Shown: piece after piece, positions 16,228-25,114 of the stretch
How the letters are laid out: every line of letters begins with the position of its first letter
Numbering within the stretch: position 1 is the stretch's first letter
Origin: Paracoccus binzhouensis
Lineage (GTDB): Bacteria; Pseudomonadota; Alphaproteobacteria; Rhodobacterales; Rhodobacteraceae
Reading direction: 5' to 3'
Length of the DNA stretch: 34,409 nucleotides
NCBI RefSeq assembly: GCF_016446475.1
Contig: NZ_JAEHFP010000040.1
Location: 1 to 34,409, forward strand
The notes under the pieces: model-generated
Seen by the model: the letters and a program-made list of their open reading frames with translations, nothing else
Told to the model about the DNA's origin: nothing
Database searches by the model: none
Position numbers and translations under genes: made by a program

Positions 16228-18264
16228 ATGTCGAACGATCCCCTTCTGCAGCCCTATCAGCTGAAGCACCTGACGCTTCGCAACCGGATCATGATCACCA
16301 GCCACGAGCCGGCCTATCCCGAGGACGGCATGCCCAAGAACCGCTACCGCGCCTATCATGTCGAGCGGGCGAAGGCCGGCGTGGCGCTGACCATGACCGC
16401 CGGCTCGGCCTCGGTCTCGCGCGACAGCCCGCCGGTTTTCAACAACATCCTGGCCTGGAAGGACGAGGTGGTCGGCTGGATGAAGAAGCTGACCGACGAA
16501 TGCCACGACCATGGCTGCGCGGTGATGATCCAGCTGACCCATCTGGGCCGGCGCACGCGCTGGGACAAGGCCGACTGGCTGCCCGTCGTCTCGCCCAGCC
16601 ATGAGCGCGAGGCGGCGCATCGCTCCTTCCCGAAGAAGATGGAGGACTGGGACATCGACCGCATCATCGGCGACTATGTCGATGCGGCCGAGCGCATGAA
16701 GGCTGCGGGGCTGGACGGGCTTGAGATCCAGGCCTACGGCCATCTGATGGACCAGTTCTGGTCGCCGCTGACCAACGACCTGGACGGCCCCTATGGCGGC
16801 AGCCTCGACAACCGGCTGCGCTTCACCTTCGAGGTGCTGCGCGGCATTCGCGAACGCTGCGGCGAGGATTTCATCCTGGGCGTGCGCTATACCGGCGACG
16901 AGGACCTGCCGGGCGGGCTGACGGCCGAGGACGGGCTGGCGATCTCGCAAAAGCTCAAGGACAGCGGGCTGGTCGACTTCCTGAACGTGGTCAAGGGCCA
17001 TATCGACACCGATGCCGGGCTGACCGACGTGATCCCGGTGCAGGGGATGAGGAACGCCCCGCATCTGGACTTCGCCGGGCAGATCAGGAAGGCCACGGGT
17101 TTTCCGACCTTCCACGCCGCCAAGATCCCCGACGTGCCGACCGCGCGTCACGCCATCGCCGCAGGGCTGCTGGACATGGTGGGCATGACGCGGGCGCACA
17201 TGGCCGACCCGCACCTGGTCCGCAAGGTGACCCTCGGCCGCGAGGACGACATCCGCCCCTGCGTCGGCGCGAATTATTGCCTCGACCGCATCTATCAGGG
17301 CGGCATGGCCTTCTGCCTGCACAATGCCGCCACCGGGCGCGAAGAGACCATGCCGCACATGATCCCGCCCGCCCCGGCGAAAAAGCGCATCACCATTGTC
17401 GGCGCCGGTCCCGCCGGGATGGAGGCCGCCCGCGTCGCTGCCGAGCGCGGCCATGAGGTAACGGTCTTCGAAGCCGCCGACCAGCCCGGCGGCCAGATCC
17501 GCCTGACCGCGCTGGACGAGCGGCGCCGCGAGATGATCTCGATCATCGCCTGGCGCATGGCGCAATGCGAGAAGCATGGCGTGCAGTTCAGCTTCAACAC
17601 CTTCGCCGATGCGGCCGACGTGCTGGCCACCGAGCCCGACGAGGTGATCGTCGCCACCGGCGGGCTGCCGCATGTCGAGGTGCTGGAACAGGGCAACGAG
17701 TTGGTCTCATCCGCCTGGGACATCCTGTCCGGCGACGTGAAGCCGGGCCGCAACGTGCTGATCTTCGACGATGCCGGCGACCATGCGGCGCTGCAGGCCG
17801 CCGATCTGATCTCGGCCACCGGCGCCAAGGTCGAGATCGTGACGCCAGACCGCAGCTTCTCGCCCGAGGTGATGGCGATGAACCTGGTGCCCTATATGCG
17901 CAACCTGCAAAAGCGCGACACAACCTTCACCGTCACCTGGCGGCTCAGGTCGGTGGCGCGCGAGGGCAACCAGCTGCGCGCGCGCCTCGGCAGCGATTAC
18001 GGCGCCTTCACCCGCGAGCGCATCGTCGACCAGGTGGTGGTCAACCACGGCACGCGGCCGCTGGACGAGCTGTATTTCGAGTTGAAGCCGCTGTCCGCGA
18101 ACCTGGGCGAGGTGGATTACGAGGCCCTGACCACCGGCGGCCCGCAACAGGTCCGCAAGAACCCCGAGGGCCGCTTCCGCCTCTACCGCATCGGCGACGC
18201 CGTCGCCGCCCGCAACACCCATGCCGCGATCTACGACGCCTTGCGGCTGGTCAAGGACTTGTAA
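16228..18264 (+). CDS. OYE-type N-methyl amine demethylase, StcD/DgcA-like
   Basis: This 678-residue multidomain flavoenzyme has an FMN-binding old-yellow-enzyme barrel at about 1-340 (LEIQAYGHLMDQFWSPLTND, YGGSLDNRLRF), a cysteine region for an iron-sulfur cluster at 345-363, and an FAD/NAD(P) domain beginning at about 388 with GAGPAG at 392-397. This architecture is shared by trimethylamine dehydrogenase, 2,4-dienoyl-CoA reductase, StcD (N-methylproline demethylase) and DgcA (dimethylglycine demethylase); length and context favour StcD/DgcA. ATG 16228 (MSNDPLLQPYQLKHLTLRNR) is chosen, as the upstream frame only covers promoter DNA. Cysteines are seen at 345, 351 and 363, but position 348 is alanine. 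Confidence 0.78.
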   Translation: MSNDPLLQPYQLKHLTLRNRIMITSHEPAYPEDGMPKNRYRAYHVERAKAGVALTMTAGSASVSRDSPPVFNNILAWKDEVVGWMKKLTDECHDHGCAVMIQLTHLGRRTRWDKADWLPVVSPSHEREAAHRSFPKKMEDWDIDRIIGDYVDAAERMKAAGLDGLEIQAYGHLMDQFWSPLTNDLDGPYGGSLDNRLRFTFEVLRGIRERCGEDFILGVRYTGDEDLPGGLTAEDGLAISQKLKDSGLVDFLNVVKGHIDTDAGLTDVIPVQGMRNAPHLDFAGQIRKATGFPTFHAAKIPDVPTARHAIAAGLLDMVGMTRAHMADPHLVRKVTLGREDDIRPCVGANYCLDRIYQGGMAFCLHNAATGREETMPHMIPPAPAKKRITIVGAGPAGMEAARVAAERGHEVTVFEAADQPGGQIRLTALDERRREMISIIAWRMAQCEKHGVQFSFNTFADAADVLATEPDEVIVATGGLPHVEVLEQGNELVSSAWDILSGDVKPGRNVLIFDDAGDHAALQAADLISATGAKVEIVTPDRSFSPEVMAMNLVPYMRNLQKRDTTFTVTWRLRSVAREGNQLRARLGSDYGAFTRERIVDQVVVNHGTRPLDELYFELKPLSANLGEVDYEALTTGGPQQVRKNPEGRFRLYRIGDAVAARNTHAAIYDALRLVKDL

Positions 18265-18322
18265 CGCATCCCGGCGCGCGGCGATGATCCGCGCGCCGGC
18301 CGGATCCCGGGAGGCAAACGAA

Positions 18323-18702
18323 ATGCCGCGCCCGCAACCCCTGCAGGATTTCCTCGATATCGCCTTGCCCGCCATGCGGGCGGGCGCCCATGACGGCAAC
18401 TCGCCCGCCTCGCTTCGGACGATCTCGGAGGCGGTGCTTTCACCGGGGCAACGGGGCGCCGATCCAGCAAGCCTGCCGGTGGTGCGCTGCTGGGCGTCGA
18501 ATGGGTCGAACCGGACTGGCTGGGTCGGGAAGAGGCGTTTCCGCGCGGTAGGGTGACGGCCGGAACGCTGCGCGGTCGGCGCTTCGGCAAGTTCAGCATC
18601 GCCCGGCAGGTCGGCTATTCCGACCCCGGCGCCTGTCGCAAGGTGTTCCTGCGCATCGCCGGCCTGCCGCCGGGGGAATACCGGCAGCGCTTCCGCGGCT
18701 GA
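18323..18702 (+). pseudogene. Decayed gene ending in an AraC-type helix-turn-helix
   Basis: A good ribosome-binding site (gggaggc, about 18310-18315) precedes ATG 18323, whose frame runs 77 residues without a recognisable domain and stops at 18556. In another frame, open from about 18394 to the stop at 18702, the last 35 residues read [20 protein letters not shown] then [12 protein letters not shown]. This is the second helix-turn-helix of an AraC/GlxA-type regulator. The first helix-turn-helix and the ligand domain are missing, so I read the whole as a frameshifted, internally deleted gene. A role as former regulator of the neighbouring demethylase is only a guess. Confidence 0.45.
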
Positions 18703-18724
18703 ACCGGCGGACGCTCCCCCGCGC

Positions 18725-20128
18725 CTAAAGAATCGTCGCCAGTCCGGGCTTGCTTGCCTCGGGCGCGGTTTGCGGGCCGGCCGAGGGCGCGGCGTTGCCG
18801 GCAAGGACCCGCGCCGCATTGCCCAGCAGCGAGCCGGCGATCAGCCAGGTGATCGGCGTCAGCGTGGCATTGGGGATCAGGTCGATGATGTTCATCGCCA
18901 CCGCCACCGCCATGGCGCCCAGCAGCGCATGTTCCGGGGCCGGGCCGGGTGGCTGTCTGGACATGGCGCGATAGAGCAGGAAGACCGGCGCCCCCAGCAG
19001 CAGGAAGGCCGACAGATAGCCGAGCATCCCCCGCGAGCCCAGGTAGATCACCCACAGCCCGTCGGGGATCGCCACCAGGTCGCCGTCATAGGGATCGACG
19101 ATCAGCGACCGCCCCGAGCCGCCCCAGCCCAGCAGCGGCTTTTCCATGGCGCGCTCCAGCAGCTGCTCCTCGTTCATCAGGCGGAATTCCAGCGAGCGGC
19201 CGCGCTCGGGCGAGACGCTCTTGGCCATGTCGACGATTTCCTGCAGCGGCATGAAGGGCGAGGAGCGCAGCACCGGGTAAAGCGTCGCCACCGAGACCGC
19301 CACCGTCGCGACCAGCACCACCCGCCGGGGCGAGCAGAGCGCGACCAGCGGGATGAAGAAGGCCGAGAGGATCAGCGCCCCGGCGGATTTGCAGATGAAC
19401 AGCGCGAAGACCAGATAGGCCACGACCAGCCTTGCGCGCGGCCGCTTCTCGGACCGGGCCAGCCCGACGGCAAAGACCAGGGCGATGGCGGTGATCGAGG
19501 CCACCCAGAGCGGGTGCTCGAGAAAGACGATCGGCCGGTAGCCGCCATAGCGGATGGTCTGGATGAAGTCGTGCTGGAAATAGCCGTAGACCCAGACGTT
19601 GATCTGCGGGCTCATGCGGATCTCGATGAGCATGGGGATGGAATACCACAGCATCGCCAGCACGATATAGCGGCAGACCAGCCGGGCGCCGCGATGATCG
19701 TGCAGATAGCGATAGCCGAGCAACAGCGGCAGCACCTCGATACAGGCGCGGAACACCTCCTTGACGCCGCTGACGACGGTCAGGCCGGGGCGGAAGGTAT
19801 TGCCCTCGATCAGGACGTCGCCGTTCAGCAGGTCGGTCAGCAGCGGGGTGACGATGAAGATCGCCAGCAGCAGCTTGAGCGGCCATCCCATCGGCGGCGG
19901 GCTGGGAAAGGGATCGCTGAGCCGCCGGCTGGCCAGAAGCAGGGCCGCCACCACGGTCGGCGTGGTGTGCTTGTCGAAGCCGGGGATGCCGGGCACGAAG
20001 AAGGTGATCAGCGGCGGCAACAGCAGATAGCCGGCCACCAGCGACAGGATCAGCGCCTGCTGCCGGTCGTAGCGGGTGAACATCCACATCATCACGACCG
20101 GCCAGGTCAGCAGCACCAGGGAGGCCAT
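18725..20128 (-). CDS. Wzy/O-antigen-ligase-like polytopic membrane protein
   Basis: This 467-residue protein has about eleven hydrophobic segments, and a large loop at about 300-350 contains ERGRSLEFRLMNEEQLLERA followed by KPLLGWGGSGRS. That loop, with its GWG motif between membrane segments, is the layout of O-antigen polymerases and ligases and related exopolysaccharide polymerases. The neighbours (UbiA-type prenyltransferase, GT87-like transferase, SMR-like protein) support a role in surface polysaccharide assembly. The exact reaction cannot be read. ATG 20128 begins right at the first membrane segment; the ribosome-binding site is weak. Confidence 0.65.
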   Translation of the reverse strand: MASLVLLTWPVVMMWMFTRYDRQQALILSLVAGYLLLPPLITFFVPGIPGFDKHTTPTVVAALLLASRRLSDPFPSPPPMGWPLKLLLAIFIVTPLLTDLLNGDVLIEGNTFRPGLTVVSGVKEVFRACIEVLPLLLGYRYLHDHRGARLVCRYIVLAMLWYSIPMLIEIRMSPQINVWVYGYFQHDFIQTIRYGGYRPIVFLEHPLWVASITAIALVFAVGLARSEKRPRARLVVAYLVFALFICKSAGALILSAFFIPLVALCSPRRVVLVATVAVSVATLYPVLRSSPFMPLQEIVDMAKSVSPERGRSLEFRLMNEEQLLERAMEKPLLGWGGSGRSLIVDPYDGDLVAIPDGLWVIYLGSRGMLGYLSAFLLLGAPVFLLYRAMSRQPPGPAPEHALLGAMAVAVAMNIIDLIPNATLTPITWLIAGSLLGNAARVLAGNAAPSAGPQTAPEASKPGLATIL

Positions 20129-20437
20129 GCTACCGATCCGTCCAGGCCCGGGGTGATGCGCGCAAGGGGAGGGGCTCCAGTTTCGATGCGGGACGCGGTG
20201 ACTCGAGTTCTAGTCCATAATCGCCGGATTGCAACGCGCGCTTGCGGGGCATTTTAGCGGCAGCCGGGCCGGCCGCGGCGACCCCTGGGCCGCGATACCT
20301 GCCGCAAGGGACAGGTCGCACGGGCGGCGGATCGCTTGAACCGGGCCGGGGGGCGGCATAATCTGGGCCTGCCTTGCCGCGCCCCCCCGGGTGGGATCTG
20401 CCCGGCGCCCCTCGTTTCCAATGACCCTGTTGCACGC
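20129..20437. promoter_or_regulatory. Divergent intergenic region with a promoter candidate
   Basis: This 309-base gap between two divergent membrane-protein genes has no supported gene. On the plus strand, ttgaac (20336-20341) and taatct (20359-20364) are exactly 17 bases apart, a plausible vegetative promoter for the SMR-type gene starting at 20438. The -10 element lies 74 bases before the start codon. A promoter for the minus-strand gene was not identified with confidence. Confidence 0.45.
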
Positions 20438-20803
20438 ATGAACCACTGGACCCTGATCGTTACTGCCGCCGGCGCGAATGTGGCGCTGAATCTGCTGCTG
20501 AAGAAGGGCGGCCAGCATCTCGACACCAGCACCATCGGCGCGCTGGTGCTGTCGATCCTCGGCTCGACCTGGATGTGGATGGCGGTGATCAGCGCCGTGC
20601 TGCTGCTGACCGCCTTCGTGGCGGCGATCCGGCTTTATTCGCTGAGCCTGACCTATACCGCCGTCACCGCCCTGGCCATGGTGTCGCTGACGGTGATCGA
20701 CGCCCTGGTCCAGCAAGAGACGCTCGGCGTCGGCCGGTCGCTGGGGCTGGGGCTGATCGTCTCGGGCCTGCTGGTCACCGCCTTCGCCACCGCCCCGGCC
20801 TGA
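20438..20803 (+). CDS. Small SMR/EmrE-like membrane protein, possible lipid-sugar flippase
   Basis: This 121-residue protein has four hydrophobic segments in the pattern of the small multidrug resistance/EamA-half superfamily (ANVALNLLLKKG in helix 1; YSLSLTYTAVTALAMVSLTV in helix 3; GLGLIVSGLLVTAF in helix 4). Similar 4-helix proteins (ArnE/ArnF type) move polyprenyl-phosphate sugars across the inner membrane. Its place next to a UbiA-type and a GT87-like gene favours that over drug export. ATG 20438 follows an untranslated leader; no strong ribosome-binding site is seen. Its stop lies 18 bases from the end of the convergent HAD-UbiA gene. Confidence 0.7.
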   Translation: MNHWTLIVTAAGANVALNLLLKKGGQHLDTSTIGALVLSILGSTWMWMAVISAVLLLTAFVAAIRLYSLSLTYTAVTALAMVSLTVIDALVQQETLGVGRSLGLGLIVSGLLVTAFATAPA

Positions 20804-20820
20804 GAGGGCGGGCGGCGCCC

Positions 20821-22302
20821 TCAGCGCGCCGCCAGGATGAAGATCCCCAGCATCACCGCGCCGCAGACCAGCCCCACCCGGTCGCGGAAGGTGAAGACGA
20901 TCGGGTCGTCGGTCATGTGGCCGCGCCGGGTCAGCAGCTGCATGCGGCCCAGCCAGAAGAACAGCACCGGGCAGATCAGCAGCAGCAGGTCCGGGGCGTC
21001 GAAATGCTCCTGCACCTCGGGGTCCTGCGAATAGAGCGCAAAGACCAGCACCGCCGCCTGGGCCGCGCCGATGGACATGGCCTGCAGGATCGGCAGGTCG
21101 CCCACCATCATGTTGCGCCCCGCTGTCCTTTCCGAGCCGCGGACCAGCATGTCCTCCAGTTCCGCCTGGCGCTTGATCGTGGCGAGCGCGAAGAACAGGA
21201 ACATGGAGAACACCAGCAGCCACGGCGACAGCACGATCCCGGTCGCCGCGCTGCCGGCGACGATCCGCAGCGTGTAAAGCGCCGCCAGGGCCAGCACGTC
21301 GACCATCATCTTGCGCTTGAGCGAGAAGGAATAGGCCGAGGTCGCCACCAGATAGACCATCAGCGTCCAGAAGAACGCCGCCGGCAGCAACAGCGGCGCC
21401 GCCAGCGCCGCGACGGCCAGCAGCCCGCCGGCCAGGAACAGGCCGTTCTTCACGCTGGCCGTGCCGGCGGCGAAGGGCCGGAAGCGCTTCCTGGGATGCT
21501 GGCGGTCCGAGGGCAGGTCCACCAGGTCGTTGACGATGTAGATGGCCGAGGCCGCCAGCGAAAAGCACAGCATGCCCAGCAGCGCCGCCGGCAGGTGGGT
21601 CAGGTCATGCGCGGTCAGGACCGGCAGCAGGACCAGCACGTTCTTGGCCCATTGATGCGGCCGGCAGGCGCGCAGCAGGGCAGGCAGCTCGGACGCGCCT
21701 TCGCCCAGGGCCTGCAGCGCCGTGCCCTGGGCCTTCGCCCTTTTGCCGGTCCCCGGCGCCACGCGGATGCCATAGGCCTGTCGCGCGGTCGCCCAGACCG
21801 GCAGGTCGGCGGCGCTGTCGCCTATATAGTCGAAACCCCCGACACCGAAGCGGCCGACCAGGTAATCCGCCTTGGCCTGGCCGGACAGGTTGCCCGCGAC
21901 CCCGGGCGCGCCGGTGCCCACCGCCTCGTCGAACAGGCCCAGATGCGTGGCGACCGCCGCCACCTGGCGCTGGTCCGAGGCCGAGATCAGCGCCACGGGC
22001 CGGCCTTCGGAGCGGGCGGCCCCGATCAGCGCCAGCACCGCCGGGTCATAGGGCAGCAGGGCGGGATCCACGATCCGCCGGTCGGCGAGCGCCTGCTTGA
22101 ACCCGCGCTTGCCGGATGCCAGCCAGGCGGGCAGGCGAAGCAGCGCAGCCGGGCTCGAGGCCAGCAGCCCGACCAGCGCCTCGTGCATGGTGTCGGACCG
22201 GCAGAGTGTTCGGTCGAGATCGACGATCAGCGGCACGAGGGCCTTGCCGGCCGCGGGCGTCTCGGTCCCCGGCGACAGCGCCTGCGCATCTAGGACGGAC
22301 AT
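20821..22302 (-). CDS. HAD phosphatase-UbiA prenyltransferase fusion
   Basis: This 493-residue two-domain protein has a HAD-family phosphatase at about 20-190: motif I VDLDRT (D28, D30), motif II serine in ISASD (S107), K144 and motif IV GDSAAD (161-166). At about 210-493 is an eight-to-nine-helix UbiA prenyltransferase with the first Asp motif NDLVDLPSD (258-266) and RPHQWAKN at 214-221. UbiA proteins with RPHQW and NDxxDxxxD are typical of decaprenyl-phosphate phosphoribosyltransferases. The fused HAD domain could remove the 5-phosphate to give polyprenyl-phosphoryl-ribose. ATG 22302 is chosen over a TTG eight codons upstream. Confidence 0.8.
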   Translation of the reverse strand: MSVLDAQALSPGTETPAAGKALVPLIVDLDRTLCRSDTMHEALVGLLASSPAALLRLPAWLASGKRGFKQALADRRIVDPALLPYDPAVLALIGAARSEGRPVALISASDQRQVAAVATHLGLFDEAVGTGAPGVAGNLSGQAKADYLVGRFGVGGFDYIGDSAADLPVWATARQAYGIRVAPGTGKRAKAQGTALQALGEGASELPALLRACRPHQWAKNVLVLLPVLTAHDLTHLPAALLGMLCFSLAASAIYIVNDLVDLPSDRQHPRKRFRPFAAGTASVKNGLFLAGGLLAVAALAAPLLLPAAFFWTLMVYLVATSAYSFSLKRKMMVDVLALAALYTLRIVAGSAATGIVLSPWLLVFSMFLFFALATIKRQAELEDMLVRGSERTAGRNMMVGDLPILQAMSIGAAQAAVLVFALYSQDPEVQEHFDAPDLLLLICPVLFFWLGRMQLLTRRGHMTDDPIVFTFRDRVGLVCGAVMLGIFILAAR

Positions 22303-22444
22303 GGGTAGGCATCCGTTGCTGGGCAAAGGGCTGCACGCGCCGCGGCCAGGACCCCGAACGCGGATCTCGATGCGGATCCCGATCCGCCCGACGCCGGCGG
22401 GCGCCCCCCGCGGGCGGACAGGGGCGGGGCGGTGGGGCGGCCGC

Positions 22445-23662
22445 TCAAGACACCGCCTCCGACCGCTTTTCCGGCCCGGCCACGCGGCAGACGGCCAGGT
22501 AGAGCGACAGCAGCGCCAGAAGCGCCACCTCGCGCGAGCGGGCGAATTCCGCCAGGTCCAGGCTCTCCCAGATCCGCTGCGGGAAATAGATCACGAAGGC
22601 CGACAGGACGATCGCCCCCATGACCAGCGGCCGGCCGCGGGCAGCCATCAGCAGCGGGAAGGCCATCACCGCCAGCGGCGCCAGGTCGTAGTCATGCGCA
22701 TAGACGAACAGCACCGACAGGGCCAGCAGCGGGCCGATCAGCCAGATGCCCTGGTAATGCCGGCGGAAGCCGTAAAGCAGCAGCGTGCAGAGCAGCGCCA
22801 CCGGCAGGCTCGAGGGAATCAGCACGTCCTGCGTGGCCAGCAGGCTGCGCAGCCCGAACACATGCTTGAAGGCCAGGGCGTTATAGGCGCCGTCCTTGTA
22901 ATCCGTCAGCGACCGGATCCAGGCCAGCCACGAGCCCTCGAGCCCGTTCACCCAGAGCGGCCAGCTCGACATCAGCACCACGGTCAGGGCAGAGGCGGCG
23001 ACCAGCTGCCAGCGCCGGTCCAGCAGGAACCAGATGCCGGTCAGGAAGACCAGCTGCGGCTTGATGGCGGCGATGCCCAGCAGGATGCCGGCCAGCAGGT
23101 CGAGCCGCCGGCTGGCGAGGAGCCAGCTGCCCAGCAGGAAGGCGGCGGAAAACAGCGTCGTCTGCCCCATCCAGACCACATGGGCGGTGAACGGGTTGCC
23201 GATGATCACCGCCCAGGTAACGATCTCGGCCGCCCGGAGCTGCCGTTCCGGCACGTCGCCGCCCGACGGCTCCTGGCGGATGGCGCCATGCACGAAGGCC
23301 AGGATGCCCAGGATCGCGGCAAGGTTGATCGCGCCGATGATGACCTGCGCCACCCGGATCGAGCCGGCCGACAGGGACAGGGCGAAGGGTGCGGAATTCG
23401 GCGGATAGGCGTAGCTGACCGAATAGATGTTCACGATCCGGTCCATCTGCGCCTTGAAGGCGGCCGGGTCATAGGGTGTCGTCCCCTTTTCCCACATCTC
23501 GCCCGAGACATAGAAATACAGCGCGTCGAAGGAAAAGTAGTTGGGCCCGCGCGCCAGCCCGGCATAGCCGAAAAGCGTCAGCGCGACGATTGCCAGCAGC
23601 AGCATCGCCAGCGGGATCGCATGCGACGGCCGGAACGGGGCACGCCCGCCAGAAATATGCAC
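22445..23662 (-). CDS. GT87-like polyprenyl-phosphate-dependent glycosyltransferase
   Basis: This 405-residue polytopic membrane protein has about ten hydrophobic segments. The first outside loop has the family pattern FSFDALYFYVSGEMW...TTPYDP, with an acidic residue (D46) in the place where GT-C enzymes hold their catalytic aspartate; VVWMGQTTLFSAAFLLGSWLLA and IAAIKPQLV are further DUF2029/GT87 traits. Such enzymes move a sugar from a polyprenyl phosphate donor on the periplasmic side. It lies 142 bases upstream of the HAD-UbiA gene on the same strand and could use that protein's product. Confidence 0.7.
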   Translation of the reverse strand: MHISGGRAPFRPSHAIPLAMLLLAIVALTLFGYAGLARGPNYFSFDALYFYVSGEMWEKGTTPYDPAAFKAQMDRIVNIYSVSYAYPPNSAPFALSLSAGSIRVAQVIIGAINLAAILGILAFVHGAIRQEPSGGDVPERQLRAAEIVTWAVIIGNPFTAHVVWMGQTTLFSAAFLLGSWLLASRRLDLLAGILLGIAAIKPQLVFLTGIWFLLDRRWQLVAASALTVVLMSSWPLWVNGLEGSWLAWIRSLTDYKDGAYNALAFKHVFGLRSLLATQDVLIPSSLPVALLCTLLLYGFRRHYQGIWLIGPLLALSVLFVYAHDYDLAPLAVMAFPLLMAARGRPLVMGAIVLSAFVIYFPQRIWESLDLAEFARSREVALLALLSLYLAVCRVAGPEKRSEAVS

Positions 23663-23917
23663 TTGTCACCTCACCACCATGCCGGGCCCCGCTGATTCGC
23701 AGGGCGGCTCCTACGCATCTTTGGCATTTTTGCCGATGCCGGTCATCCTGTCCAACGGGGCAGATCGGCGGCCGGACCGGCCGCAGACCGGCCGGGGCAG
23801 GGCCTTGGGACCGGATGGGGCAGGGGCCTTGCCGGCCGAGGGGCGGCAAGGCCATGGCAGGGGTGGCGCCGGGCACCAGCATAGCGGCCCGGCGCGACGG
23901 ATCGCGTCCGGCGCGGC

Positions 23918-25114
23918 TCAGACGAAGTCGAACACGTCCGAAAGCAGGATGGTATCGCCGCCGCCCAGGCTCAGCAGCGTGCCGTCGCCGGTTTCCCGCG
24001 CCGAATAGCTGCGCCCGCCCAGGTCCAGGATGTCCAGGTCGGAATCGAAGCCGAAGACGGTGTCGTGGCCGTCGCCGGCGCGGAAGATCAGCCGGTCGCG
24101 GTCGCCGTCGCCATGTTCGGCCTGGCCGATCCACAGCTGGTCGTTGCCGTCGCCGCCGTTCACCGTGTCCCTGCCTTCGTCCGCCACCAGCGTATCGTTG
24201 CCGCGGCTGCCGATCATCCGGTCATGGCCCCAGCGGGTGTTGAAGTTGAACCCGGCGCCGTTTGCCGCGACCGTGGCATTGGCGCCGTTGATCGTGTCGT
24301 TGCCGGCATGGGTCCAGCCCAGCTCGAAGCCGAAGAAGCGCAGCGAGGAGGGGCCGCCGATATTGGTCTGGGCATGGCCGTTGAAGTTGCCCTCGGGGCC
24401 GATCGCGGTGATGGTCACCCCGACACCGCGGATGCCGACGGCCTCGTTGCGCGCCGTGACGTCGCCGTCCTTGATCCAGACGTTGATCAGGTCGCTGCCC
24501 GCGCCGCCATAGATCGTGTCATGGCCGGGATTGTGGGTGTTGTTGCCCGAGCCCCAGCGGATGTTCTCGCCGCCGGCGCCGCCATGGATCAGGTCGTTTC
24601 CGGTGCTGGAATGGATGAAATCGTCCCCGGCCCCGGCCAGGATCGTGTCCCTGCCGGCGCCGGCGTCGATGATGTCGTTGAAGCGCGACGCGACGATGTC
24701 GTCATGGCCCCCGCGCGAGAAGATGGTCAGCCCGTGCTGCGGCGTGCCGGCATGGGGCGCGTTCAGGGCCGCCGCGCCGCCGCGGATCACATCATTGCCC
24801 ATGGTGCCGAAGAACCGCTCGATGCCGGCGAAATGCAGGCTGTTGCCGCCGATCTGCGCCGTGCCGCCCTCGGTGGTGGAGAAATGCACCCGGGCGCCCA
24901 GGGTCCCCTCGAGGATCAACCGGTCGCCGCCGGGATTGCCCGGCGTATAGGGGTTGGCGTCGAACTTGTCCCCGACCGCGCCGCCATGGATGCTGTCGTT
25001 GCCGCGGCCGTTGCGCCAATAGAAGATGTCGGCCCCGTCCAGGCCCCAGAGCACGTCGTTGGCGACGGTGCCCCGCATTGCGTTGTCGAGATTCGATCCT
25101 CGGATCACTGCCAT
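23918..25114 (-). CDS. RTX/hemolysin-type calcium-binding secreted protein
   Basis: This 398-residue protein has no N-terminal signal peptide and has scattered glycine-aspartate repeats of the RTX kind: GNDSIHGG near 39, GNDVIRGG near 107, GAGDDFIHSSTGNDLIHGG at 161-179, GHDTIYGGAGSDLI at 198-210 and GNDTLVADEGRDTVNGGDGNDQL at 306-327. The C-terminus (GDGHDTVFGFDSDLDILDL, then GGGDTILLSDVF) is the usual type I secretion tail. It would be exported by an HlyBD/TolC system, not seen here, and fold outside the cell with calcium. No enzymatic domain is visible, so it may be a surface or matrix protein. ATG 25114 has a cggag site upstream. Confidence 0.82.
   Translation of the reverse strand: MAVIRGSNLDNAMRGTVANDVLWGLDGADIFYWRNGRGNDSIHGGAVGDKFDANPYTPGNPGGDRLILEGTLGARVHFSTTEGGTAQIGGNSLHFAGIERFFGTMGNDVIRGGAAALNAPHAGTPQHGLTIFSRGGHDDIVASRFNDIIDAGAGRDTILAGAGDDFIHSSTGNDLIHGGAGGENIRWGSGNNTHNPGHDTIYGGAGSDLINVWIKDGDVTARNEAVGIRGVGVTITAIGPEGNFNGHAQTNIGGPSSLRFFGFELGWTHAGNDTINGANATVAANGAGFNFNTRWGHDRMIGSRGNDTLVADEGRDTVNGGDGNDQLWIGQAEHGDGDRDRLIFRAGDGHDTVFGFDSDLDILDLGGRSYSARETGDGTLLSLGGGDTILLSDVFDFV

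Noticed and set aside
20575..23695. Two long plus-strand frames opposite the HAD-UbiA and GT87-like genes
   Set aside because: Their composition (Gln, Arg, His, Asp runs) is that of antisense frames, and the minus-strand products have clear membrane and catalytic motifs.
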